Positions 6,579 through 13,110 of a stretch of 13,110 bases of DNA are shown piece by piece. The notes below the pieces were generated by a model. It was given only the letters and a program-made list of their open reading frames with translations, did not search any database and had not been told where the DNA came from. Every line of letters starts with the position of its first letter. Position 1 is the first letter of the stretch. This DNA comes from an uncultured Odoribacter sp. Lineage in GTDB: Bacteria > Bacteroidota > Bacteroidia > Bacteroidales > Marinifilaceae. The stretch is from the NCBI GenBank assembly GCA_905193145.1, contig CAJJNP010000085.1:1-13110 (forward strand), written 5' to 3'. The translations under genes were made by a program, and so were the position numbers.

Positions 6579-8660
6579 ATGAAAAAAACGTTATTACCAA
6601 TATTGTGTGTGCTATCCATGATGGCATGTAACGAAAATAAAACAACAGAAGCCGGAGAAGGAAAAGGATACAAGACTCCTGCCGATTTAAAATTGGAGTC
6701 AGACGTCATGACTCCGGAAGTGCTGTGGTCATTCGGCAGACTGGGAGGAGTGAGTGTTTCTCCCGACGGCACAAAAGCCGTATATGGCATTACCTATTTT
6801 AATAAAGAGGAGGATCGCGGATATACAGATTTATATGTGATGACTTTGGCTGATGGCAAAGTGACTCAAATCACAGATACCAAATCAAACGAAGCCGAAG
6901 CTATCTGGACTCCGGACGGCAAGCATATTGCTTACTTATACAAAGGACAATTATGGGAAATGGAACCGGACGGCAGCCATGCCCACCAGATCACCAACAT
7001 CGAAGGTGGCATCAACGGATTTGTATATGCCCCGGATATGTCTAAAATTGTCTATTTAAAAGACGTACAGTTAGAGCCGACCGTAAAGGATTTGCATCCG
7101 GACCTTCCCAAAGCGAAAGCCAGAATCATTAACGACCAATTCTATCGCCACTGGAACGACTGGGTTGAAGGCTATACACACCTGTTCATTGCAGATTATG
7201 CTGCGGGAAAACAAATCACCAACGGCAAAGATATTATGGAAGGCGAACGTTGGGAATCACCTGTCCGTCCCTGGGGTGGCGTTGAACAGATTGCCTGGAC
7301 AAAAGACAGTAAGCAGTTGATTTATACCAGCCGTAAAAAAGTTGGAGTAGAATATGCAGAATCAACCAATACGGATCTATATGCCTACAATCTTGAAAAC
7401 GGCAAAACGACCAACCTGACAGAAGGCATGATGGGATACGACAAGAATCCGGTGATTTCTCCTAACGGCAAATATATGGCATGGGAAAGCATGGAACGTG
7501 AAGGCTATGAAGCTGACAAAATCCGTCTTTTCGTAATGGATCTGACAACCGGCGAAAAGAAAGACTATTCTGAAAATTTCGAGCAAAATGCAGAGGGTCT
7601 GAGATGGAGCAATGACAATACCATCTGGTTTATTTCCGACTGGCACGCCACTGACGAAATTTACTCTTTGGACATAACAAGCGGAAAAATCACGAAACAT
7701 ACTGATGGTATACACAACTACACCTCTGTTATCCCTGTCGGAGAGCAGTTGTATGCAACTAAAATGTCGATGAGTATGCCTACCGAACTCTTCCGTGTTG
7801 ACCCTAAAACAGGAAAAGACGAGCAGTTGTCATTCATCAACAAAAACCTTCTTGACCAACTGACCATGGGTAAAGTTGAAAAGCGTTGGGTAAAGACTAC
7901 AGGCAACAAGGATATGTTGGTGTGGATGATTTATCCTCCTCATTTCGATGCCAACAAAAAATATCCTGCCATATTATATTGCACGGGAGGTCCTCAGAAT
8001 ACAATCAGCCAATCATGGAGCTACCGTTGGAATTTCCAGCAAATGGCTGCAAACGGCTATGTTATTGTTGCCCCCAACCGTCGTGGTCTACCGGGATTCG
8101 GCATGGAATGGCTGGAACAAATCAGCGGAGATTATTCTGGACAGAATATCAAAGACTATTTCTCAGCTATTGATGATGCCAAAAAAGAGCCTTATATCGA
8201 TGAAAACCGTTTGGGCTGTGTAGGCGCATCGTATGGAGGCTACTCTGTTTATTATTTAGCCGGCCATCACAACAAACGCTTCAAGGCATTCATTGCACAC
8301 TGCGGAATCTTTGACCTGAAAATGCAATATTTCACAACAGAAGAAATGTGGTTTGCCAATTGGGATATGGGCGGTGCACCTTGGCAGAAAAACAACAAAG
8401 TGGCACAACGCACTTTTGCCAATTCACCGGACTTGTTTGTAGGAAACTGGGATACCCCTATCCTGGTCATCCACGGACAGAAAGACTTCCGTATCGATGC
8501 TTCACAGGGCATGGCTGCCTTCAATGCTGCACGCATGCGAGGCATTCCGGCACAATATTTATACTTCCCGACCGAATGCCATTGGGTAACAGGTTGTCAG
8601 GATGGTATCCTATGGCAACGTACTTTCAAGTCATGGCTTGACAAGTGGTTGAAAGAGTAA
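6579..8660 (+). CDS. dpp5: DPP5-like S9 family prolyl oligopeptidase, lipoprotein
   Basis: The 693-residue serine peptidase starts with a lipoprotein signal peptide (MKKTLLPILCVLSMMAC, lipidated Cys17) and so should be membrane-anchored, in the periplasm or outer membrane. Residues of about 45-420 have beta-propeller repeats of the TolB/DPP kind (VSPDGTKAVY, WTPDGKHIAY, ISPNGKYMAW). The C-terminal alpha/beta hydrolase domain has GASYGGYS with nucleophile Ser551, Asp636 in GQKDFRID, and His668 in ECHWVTG. From memory, long stretches such as KDIMEGE, EGMMGYD and GGPQNT, and the catalytic context, match Porphyromonas dipeptidyl peptidase 5, which releases dipeptides ending in Ala or hydrophobic residues. 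Acylaminoacyl peptidase is the other possibility. It follows recA by 6 bases and precedes a strong terminator; why it is coupled to recA is unclear. Confidence 0.9.
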   Translation: MKKTLLPILCVLSMMACNENKTTEAGEGKGYKTPADLKLESDVMTPEVLWSFGRLGGVSVSPDGTKAVYGITYFNKEEDRGYTDLYVMTLADGKVTQITDTKSNEAEAIWTPDGKHIAYLYKGQLWEMEPDGSHAHQITNIEGGINGFVYAPDMSKIVYLKDVQLEPTVKDLHPDLPKAKARIINDQFYRHWNDWVEGYTHLFIADYAAGKQITNGKDIMEGERWESPVRPWGGVEQIAWTKDSKQLIYTSRKKVGVEYAESTNTDLYAYNLENGKTTNLTEGMMGYDKNPVISPNGKYMAWESMEREGYEADKIRLFVMDLTTGEKKDYSENFEQNAEGLRWSNDNTIWFISDWHATDEIYSLDITSGKITKHTDGIHNYTSVIPVGEQLYATKMSMSMPTELFRVDPKTGKDEQLSFINKNLLDQLTMGKVEKRWVKTTGNKDMLVWMIYPPHFDANKKYPAILYCTGGPQNTISQSWSYRWNFQQMAANGYVIVAPNRRGLPGFGMEWLEQISGDYSGQNIKDYFSAIDDAKKEPYIDENRLGCVGASYGGYSVYYLAGHHNKRFKAFIAHCGIFDLKMQYFTTEEMWFANWDMGGAPWQKNNKVAQRTFANSPDLFVGNWDTPILVIHGQKDFRIDASQGMAAFNAARMRGIPAQYLYFPTECHWVTGCQDGILWQRTFKSWLDKWLKE

Positions 8661-8678
8661 GATATATTTTCTGTATTT

Positions 8679-8712
8679 AATAAACCGGACAATTATGTCC
8701 GGTTTATTTTTT
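8679..8712 (+). terminator. intrinsic terminator after the peptidase gene
   Basis: AATAAACCGGACA (8679-8691) pairs perfectly with TGTCCGGTTTATT (8696-8708) around an ATTA loop, and the T run continues to 8712. This is a 13-bp stem ending 52 bases after the peptidase stop. Because the stem has A/T flanks it could also work partly on the other strand, but there is no gene there that needs it. Confidence 0.9.
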
Positions 8713-8715
8713 ATC

Positions 8716-8761
8716 TACTAAATGATGCATATATTAAATTTATTTTACTAAATTTGCTGCA
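8716..8761 (+). repeat. imperfect direct repeat at the lipoprotein operon promoter
   Basis: TACTAAATGATGCA (8716-8729) and TACTAAATTTGCTGCA (8746-8761) share TACTAAAT at the front and TGCA at the end, and start exactly 30 bases apart, about three helical turns. The second copy covers the proposed -7 box. The region is AT-rich, so the repeat may be chance; a regulator binding site is only a possibility. Confidence 0.3.
8749..8756 (+). promoter_or_regulatory. Bacteroides-type -7 box for the three-lipoprotein operon
   Basis: TAAATTTG matches TAnnTTTG and lies 38 bases before the GTG start at 8795, which would give a leader of about 30 bases. The -33 region has no clear TTTG. The box sits inside the second copy of an imperfect direct repeat (8716-8729 and 8746-8761), which might be an operator. 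Confidence 0.45.
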
Positions 8762-8794
8762 ATCGTAAACAAATTATTTGAATACAAAACATAC

Positions 8795-9787
8795 GTGCTT
8801 AAAATTGTTCGCATTTTGGTATTGTGCATAATTATGTTTAGCTGTGCACATAAGCATTCAAAAGAATCGGATGACTACGAGGAGACCAACTCCTCGCCTA
8901 TTACACTAACACTTAATTTTATTTTAAAGCCAACTTTTCGTATATTAGAACAAAATTCACCGCAAATCACTAATATTAGTAAGCGGTATCGCAAACGTTT
9001 TCACATAGAAGTCTGTCAAAACAACACGATTATTACTCGGCAAACGATTTTCCTTGACTCACTTTCGTCTACCAACGACTCTTTATTTTTATCAACAAAG
9101 TTAGAGTTGAATACCTTAAAATACGACTTGTCTGTATGGATGGATTATACAGAAGATGACTCAGATCTGCACTATATTGCTGAAAATCTAAACAATATTA
9201 CTTGTATTGAACCCTATTGTGGCAATACCACCTCTAAAGAATGTCTCTATGGACATAAAACCATCGATTTAAGAGAATATCGAAATCAAGAAAATATACA
9301 TGCTGAAACCAATATTACAATTTGTCCGCCTGTAGCCAGATACGAAATCATCACTACTGATGTAGAGGAATTTATAAAACAAACATCTTGGCACTCCGAC
9401 AAAAAATATCGTATCTCATTTACATATCTATTCTTTTATCCCATGGTGTTTGATGCCTATGAAGGCATCGTCAAAGATTCTTGGAGCAACGTATCCTTTG
9501 AGTTACCTTTGAATATCACCGACAACAAGCAAAAAGAGTGTAAGCTTGGATTTGACTATATATTAGCCGATACAACAATAAACACAGCTATGCTCGTCCT
9601 CACTGTCAAAGACGAAAACAATAAAGAAATAATCACAACATCGCCAATCAATATACCTTATAAACAGGGATATTCAACTCGAATAATGGGTAACTTCCTT
9701 ACTAAAAGGAAACCGGGAGGAATTGAAATAAATACAGAATTTGATGACGAAATCAATATCGACATTGATAATATATTAACCTATTAA
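8795..9787 (+). CDS. FimB/Mfa2- or DUF6562-like fimbrillin-associated lipoprotein (first paralogue)
   Basis: This gene encodes a 330-residue predicted lipoprotein: hydrophobic N-terminus ending MFSC, with lipidated Cys17, then an acidic stretch SDDYEE like Bacteroidetes surface-export signals. The start is GTG; no in-frame ATG lies upstream before a stop, and the next ATG (residue 14) would destroy the signal peptide. I recognise the layout of the fimbrial anchor/DUF6562-like lipoproteins: FHIEVCQNNTIITR, YDLSVWMDY at about 110-118, PPVARYEIIT, FDYILAD, and a final PYKQGYSTRIMGNFLT before a beta-rich tail. The next gene shows the same series of motifs, so the two are paralogues. Four cysteines (137, 142, 150, 177) lie in the middle, unusual for the family as I know it. 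The exact family and function are uncertain; a structural or anchoring surface protein is the best guess. Confidence 0.75.
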   Translation: MLKIVRILVLCIIMFSCAHKHSKESDDYEETNSSPITLTLNFILKPTFRILEQNSPQITNISKRYRKRFHIEVCQNNTIITRQTIFLDSLSSTNDSLFLSTKLELNTLKYDLSVWMDYTEDDSDLHYIAENLNNITCIEPYCGNTTSKECLYGHKTIDLREYRNQENIHAETNITICPPVARYEIITTDVEEFIKQTSWHSDKKYRISFTYLFFYPMVFDAYEGIVKDSWSNVSFELPLNITDNKQKECKLGFDYILADTTINTAMLVLTVKDENNKEIITTSPINIPYKQGYSTRIMGNFLTKRKPGGIEINTEFDDEINIDIDNILTY

Positions 9788-9797
9788 AATTTAAATT

Positions 9798-10838
9798 ATG
9801 AAGAAAAATTTTTTTTACATTTTGATGATGACTTTCATCTGTGTAGTAACAGCTTGCAACAATGATGAGTACAACACGAATGACTTAAAAGAGAACAACC
9901 GTGTTACAATCGGAACAAATATCAATCACGGCCTATACACCCGTGCGACACCCCCAACATTACCTGGCTACATAATGCGCTTTGTCTTGGAGGTATGGCA
10001 ACAAGAGCAAATTATCTATCGAGAGGAAAAACTGCAAGAATCGCAAGATATGGTTTTTTCATTCGAACTGGAAAATCCGGGAGAATATAACGTACTGGTA
10101 TGGGCGGATTATATTAAAGAATCACCCGAAACAACAGATAAAACGGAACCCAATACCTACACACACTATGCAGACTTGTATTACCAAACGGATATGTCAA
10201 ACGGATTAAAGGAAATAACAATCATTCCAGAAAACTATATTATCAATGATGCAAGTCGTGACGCTTTCTGTGTATGCCAGACTATTACTAAATCGGCATT
10301 AGAATGCAAGCAGACATTGACATTAAACCGCCCCTTCGGACAACTCAATCTCATTGAAAAAGACAATGCTCTACTTGAAAAGGTAAAGACAATGAATTAT
10401 TCGTACAAAGTCCCTGAAACATTTAATGTTGAAACAAGCACCCTAGGACATACGACTTTAGATATCCAAGCATCTGTAGAGACTCTACCAACATCAGGTG
10501 ACAACCACAAAGCCAACATACTTTATGATTATATTTTTGCTCCCACAGGTAATTCTAATTATCTCAGCCTTATCACTCTGAAGTTTGAATCCAATGACCC
10601 ATTGTTTTATTTAAATACTTTTACTTTGCCGGAAAATACAATTCCAATGTTACGCAATAAACGCACCAACGCAAAAGGTTCTATCATTAAACAAACCTCT
10701 GCTGCAAGTGGAAAAACTGACATAACAATTACAATTGATTCAGAATGGCAACCTGATCAGGAATATCCACTTACACCTTCAAATAACGAGGGATCTCTGT
10801 CTGACTTCAATAACCAAAACAATCCATTTTCAAAATAG
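9798..10838 (+). CDS. FimB/Mfa2- or DUF6562-like fimbrillin-associated lipoprotein (second paralogue)
   Basis: The 346-residue protein has a lipoprotein signal (ILMMTFICVVTAC, Cys20) followed by NNDEYNTND. It starts 10 bases after the previous stop. Its motifs parallel the upstream gene: MRFVLEVWQQEQIIYR, YNVLVWADY, DASRDAF, LNRPFGQLNLIEKD, ILYDYIFAPTG and NTFTLPENTIPMLRNKRTNAKGS. These are the recurring landmarks of Bacteroidetes fimbrial lipoproteins, where a W-A-D-Y strand, an R-D-A-F turn and an N-R-P-F strand are common. It is closer to that consensus than the first paralogue. Cysteines 158, 160 and 170 lie just before NRPF, close to where the first paralogue also has its cysteines. The C-terminal tail beyond about residue 315 is polar and low-complexity (Asn, Ser, Pro). 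It probably stays on the cell surface as a pilus-associated or anchor subunit; this is inferred from family resemblance only. Confidence 0.78.
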   Translation: MKKNFFYILMMTFICVVTACNNDEYNTNDLKENNRVTIGTNINHGLYTRATPPTLPGYIMRFVLEVWQQEQIIYREEKLQESQDMVFSFELENPGEYNVLVWADYIKESPETTDKTEPNTYTHYADLYYQTDMSNGLKEITIIPENYIINDASRDAFCVCQTITKSALECKQTLTLNRPFGQLNLIEKDNALLEKVKTMNYSYKVPETFNVETSTLGHTTLDIQASVETLPTSGDNHKANILYDYIFAPTGNSNYLSLITLKFESNDPLFYLNTFTLPENTIPMLRNKRTNAKGSIIKQTSAASGKTDITITIDSEWQPDQEYPLTPSNNEGSLSDFNNQNNPFSK

Positions 10839-10845
10839 CAGACAT

Positions 10846-13038
10846 ATGAAATATAATTTTATAACATTAATTTCCGTTCTACTCATTTCCATGACAGCTT
10901 GTGTCTCCGAAGAAGTAGAATTACGCAATACAACGGACCGACTAACCGTAACGGCAACCTATACAACAACTGGGATGCCTACAACAAAAACAACACTTAC
11001 ACCCAACGAAAATGGCATACATGTAGCATGGGCTGAAAATGACAAAATACGTGTCATGCAGTCAAATGCAGCCCAATATACATCTGTCGATTTATTGTTG
11101 AAAAATGGAGCAGGAACACAAATTGCTGAATTTGAAGGAAATAATTTTCCAGATATACCCGGTGCATCAAATTTAAAATATCAAGCCTTCTACCCTGCAA
11201 GCATTGAAGGCCCCACTCCGGAAACATGGAAACAAAACGCAACCTATCAAGGACAAGTGCAAAAAGGATATGATAACACCGAACACCTGGCTGCTTTTGA
11301 CTATCTGATGACACCATCCATTGATAACCTTGAGCAGCCACTGCAATTTATGCACCTGGGCTTGATATTCTGTTTTGATATTACCATGCCTAAATCTGCT
11401 CAATCTGCACCCCAAAGCTTTACACTAACAACTTTAGATAATAACAATACTCCTACTACAGAAGGCGGATTGTTTGAAAATTGCAACCAGACCAAAACAT
11501 CATCGCTAACTCTGAATTTTCAGGAATGTACGACAACGACACCAACGTTTAAAGCCTACTTGATATGCAATTGCAATATTCCGGCAGAACAAAAGATAAT
11601 GGTGACACTGACCCTTCAGGACGGTAGTACACATACCTGTCACCTGACGGCTCAACAAGCGATTTCCAGCGTACAAGCTGATGAGAACAACGAAGGGATT
11701 AGCTATGTTATTCCTATTTCAGAATGGGAAGAGACCAAAAACAGTATATTCAGTGCGGAAACTACTGCTGAAAAATTTGCCGGGACTGGTACTGTAAAAG
11801 ATCCTTATATCATTGAAAATGCAGAAAACCTTAAATATCTTATAGAACAAACAGACAATTATACAAACAAATACTTTTCATTAAAAACAGATATAACAAT
11901 ACAAGAAGGAACAACGTGGACTCCTATTGGCAAAACTTCATTTAATGGAAATTTCGATGGCAACGGGCATACTATTAAAGGAGATTTAAAAACAAGCTCA
12001 AACCTGGACATGGGTCTGTTTGGTAATACAAATAATGCCCAAATATCCAATCTGAATTCCCAAATTAATATAACCAACGAATCTTGTACAAACATTGGAG
12101 GAATCATAGCCCAAGCTACAAATACCACTATAACCAATTGCCACTACAATGGAAATATCAATGTCAATTCATCTACTAGCGCATCCATTAGCATTGGAGG
12201 GATCGTCGCCAATGCTAGTTCAAACTGTCAAATCAAAAAATGTAGCACCCATGGTAGCATCACACAAAATTCGATTTCCCAAAAAAATGAGATCCATTTG
12301 GGAGGTATAGCTGCAAAAGCACCAAGCGATATTACCATTTTGCAATGCTATAACTACGCAAAAATAACAGGAGGCAAACAGGAAGGGAGATATAGTACCA
12401 GCATTGGTGGCATAATTGGAAAAACAAATAGTGCTTCCATAAAAAATAAAATAGAGGAATGCTATAACCACGGAGAAATATACGGAAGTTCGTATATTAA
12501 ATATGAAGACAGTAGGACAAATTGTAACTTAGGAGGAATTATCGGGAATGCAACCAGTACCCAAGTCACTCATTGCTATAACTACGGAACTATACTTGCA
12601 CAAGCAAGTAAGCATTGCAATTTTACCGGAGGAATCATTGGTTACATCATGAAGCATTATTATGAAACGACACTCAATGGTTGTATCAACCATGGCGAAG
12701 TTATCGGAAATGCCAATAGCCAAACAGAATCCCACACAGGAGGTTTAATCGGAAAAATAGATCCATGTTCTTGTAAAGTGCACCAATGCCTCAATGCTGG
12801 CAATGTATCAGTCATAACAGAAACTCCGGAGAATCAAAACATCTTCATCGGCAGTTATATTGGATTCATCTCAGACCCACAACTAAGTCTAATTTATAAT
12901 TGCTGCTCCACTGCTCCAGAAGTTGTTATCAAGGATACGAAAGGAGAAACCATTCCTACCACGTCACCTACATTTTACATTGGAAGCGGTCATCCTCTAA
13001 CAGCGTGTCCTGATAGCCATACGGCACAACACAACTAA
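10846..13038 (+). CDS. fimbrillin-like lipoprotein with C-terminal GLUG repeats
   Basis: The 730-residue predicted lipoprotein (LISMTAC, Cys19, then VSEEVE) starts 7 bases after the previous gene. The frame is open further upstream, but the ATG at 10846 is the one that yields a signal peptide. Residues of about 32-300 resemble the N-terminal part of Mfa-like/fimbrillin proteins: LTVTATY, then KTTLTPNENGIHVAWAENDKIRVM, the frequent W-x-x-x-D-K-I pattern, and YQAFYPAS. From about residue 312 (GTGTVKDPYIIENAENLKYL, then FNGNFDGNGHTIKG) it changes to a GLUG-repeat domain, with repeated GGIIG and CYNxG units from 416 to about 700, probably a right-handed beta-helix. Such proteins are exported and surface-exposed; a tip adhesin or ligand-binding shaft is likely, but the ligand is unknown. 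A pectin-lyase-like enzyme is less likely, since no catalytic signature is visible. Confidence 0.82.
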   Translation: MKYNFITLISVLLISMTACVSEEVELRNTTDRLTVTATYTTTGMPTTKTTLTPNENGIHVAWAENDKIRVMQSNAAQYTSVDLLLKNGAGTQIAEFEGNNFPDIPGASNLKYQAFYPASIEGPTPETWKQNATYQGQVQKGYDNTEHLAAFDYLMTPSIDNLEQPLQFMHLGLIFCFDITMPKSAQSAPQSFTLTTLDNNNTPTTEGGLFENCNQTKTSSLTLNFQECTTTTPTFKAYLICNCNIPAEQKIMVTLTLQDGSTHTCHLTAQQAISSVQADENNEGISYVIPISEWEETKNSIFSAETTAEKFAGTGTVKDPYIIENAENLKYLIEQTDNYTNKYFSLKTDITIQEGTTWTPIGKTSFNGNFDGNGHTIKGDLKTSSNLDMGLFGNTNNAQISNLNSQINITNESCTNIGGIIAQATNTTITNCHYNGNINVNSSTSASISIGGIVANASSNCQIKKCSTHGSITQNSISQKNEIHLGGIAAKAPSDITILQCYNYAKITGGKQEGRYSTSIGGIIGKTNSASIKNKIEECYNHGEIYGSSYIKYEDSRTNCNLGGIIGNATSTQVTHCYNYGTILAQASKHCNFTGGIIGYIMKHYYETTLNGCINHGEVIGNANSQTESHTGGLIGKIDPCSCKVHQCLNAGNVSVITETPENQNIFIGSYIGFISDPQLSLIYNCCSTAPEVVIKDTKGETIPTTSPTFYIGSGHPLTACPDSHTAQHN
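12091..12960 (+). repeat. eight-unit GLUG-type repeat array in the large lipoprotein
   Basis: Units begin near residues 416, 449, 484, 519, 561, 593, 630 and 667 with (N/S/H/F)-x-GG-(I/L)-(I/V/A); the last is degenerate (FIGSYIG). Each carries one cysteine at the same place, followed by a Y/S/I/L-N/H-x-G segment: Cys432, 466, 501, 539, 577, 613, 648 and 686. Spacings are 34, 35, 38, 38, 36, 35 and 38 residues. Three central units also share near-identical DNA, TGCTATAAC(T/C)ACG, at 12346, 12460 and 12574, exactly 114 bases apart. Confidence 0.85.
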
Positions 13039-13057
13039 ACAATATTACTATTGAAAT

Positions 13058-13099
13058 AAAAAGAAGGTGTGTCGTAATGCACGATGCACCTTCTTTTTT
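13058..13099 (+). terminator. intrinsic terminator closing the lipoprotein operon
   Basis: AAAAAGAAGGTG (13058-13069) pairs with CACCTTCTTTTT (13087-13098). In RNA the stem continues inward through two G-U wobbles and TCGT/ACGA (13072-13075 with 13081-13084), leaving a 5-base loop, and a T-run follows. It begins about 20 bases after the stop of the GLUG lipoprotein and shows that the three-gene unit ends there. Confidence 0.88.
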
Positions 13100-13110
13100 G
13101 TTCATCACTA

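Noticed and set aside
8713..8794. Invertible (phase-variable) promoter for the surface operon
   Set aside because: Such promoters need flanking inverted repeats and usually a nearby recombinase; I see only a short direct repeat and no integrase in the window.
10735..10845. Upstream ATG extending the GLUG lipoprotein by 37 residues
   Set aside because: It would bury the lipoprotein signal peptide inside the protein and overlap the previous gene by about 100 bases.
12091..12960. CRISPR-like or satellite repeat array
   Set aside because: The periodicity is at protein level within one open frame; DNA identity between units is low apart from a 13-base core, and there are no spacers.
1..13110. 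tRNA, rRNA, insertion sequences, attachment sites or replication origin
   Set aside because: No cloverleaf-like sequence, transposase, terminal inverted repeats or origin-like repeat cluster was found; all spacers are short and accounted for by promoters and terminators.

Overview
The window looks like a piece of a Bacteroides-type chromosome (order Bacteroidales). The evidence is: -7 promoter boxes of the TAnnTTTG form, sparse Shine-Dalgarno sequences, several lipoproteins of Bacteroidetes families (fimbrillin-like, GLUG-repeat, a DPP5-like S9 peptidase), and a CysC-CysD-CysN-sulfotransferase cluster of the kind known from gut Bacteroides. I cannot fix the species.

Region 1 (1-4523, + strand) is a tight run of five genes: the 3' end of cysQ (the gene enters from the left edge), cysC, cysD, cysN and a PAPS-dependent sulfotransferase, closed by a strong palindromic terminator. 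Together they form a closed sulfonation cycle. CysD/CysN make APS from sulfate and ATP, CysC phosphorylates it to PAPS, the sulfotransferase moves the sulfo group to an acceptor and releases PAP, and CysQ hydrolyses PAP. No PAPS reductase or sulfite reductase lies in the visible part, so the cluster appears to serve sulfonation of a small molecule rather than cysteine synthesis. Similar clusters in gut Bacteroides have been linked to cholesterol/steroid sulfonation.

Region 2 (4522-8712) holds a minus-strand YdiI/MenI/PaaI-type hotdog thioesterase that converges on the sulfotransferase and shares its terminator. It diverges from a + strand run of bcp (thiol peroxidase), recA and a DPP5-like lipoprotein peptidase, which ends at a 13-bp hairpin terminator. 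Two back-to-back -7 boxes lie between the thioesterase and bcp.

Region 3 (about 8713-13098) is visibly more AT-rich. A promoter-like box precedes three nearly abutting lipoprotein genes: two related FimB/Mfa2- or DUF6562-like proteins, the first with a GTG start, and a 730-residue protein with a fimbrillin-like N-terminal half and a C-terminal ladder of eight GLUG-type repeats. A long hairpin terminator closes the run. This looks like a small cell-surface, fimbria-associated operon and is the least characterised part of the window.

No rRNA, tRNA, CRISPR array, insertion sequence or gene-free stretch over 300 bases was seen. Everything here belongs to known protein families. The most interesting points are the dedicated sulfonation cassette and the three-lipoprotein surface operon.
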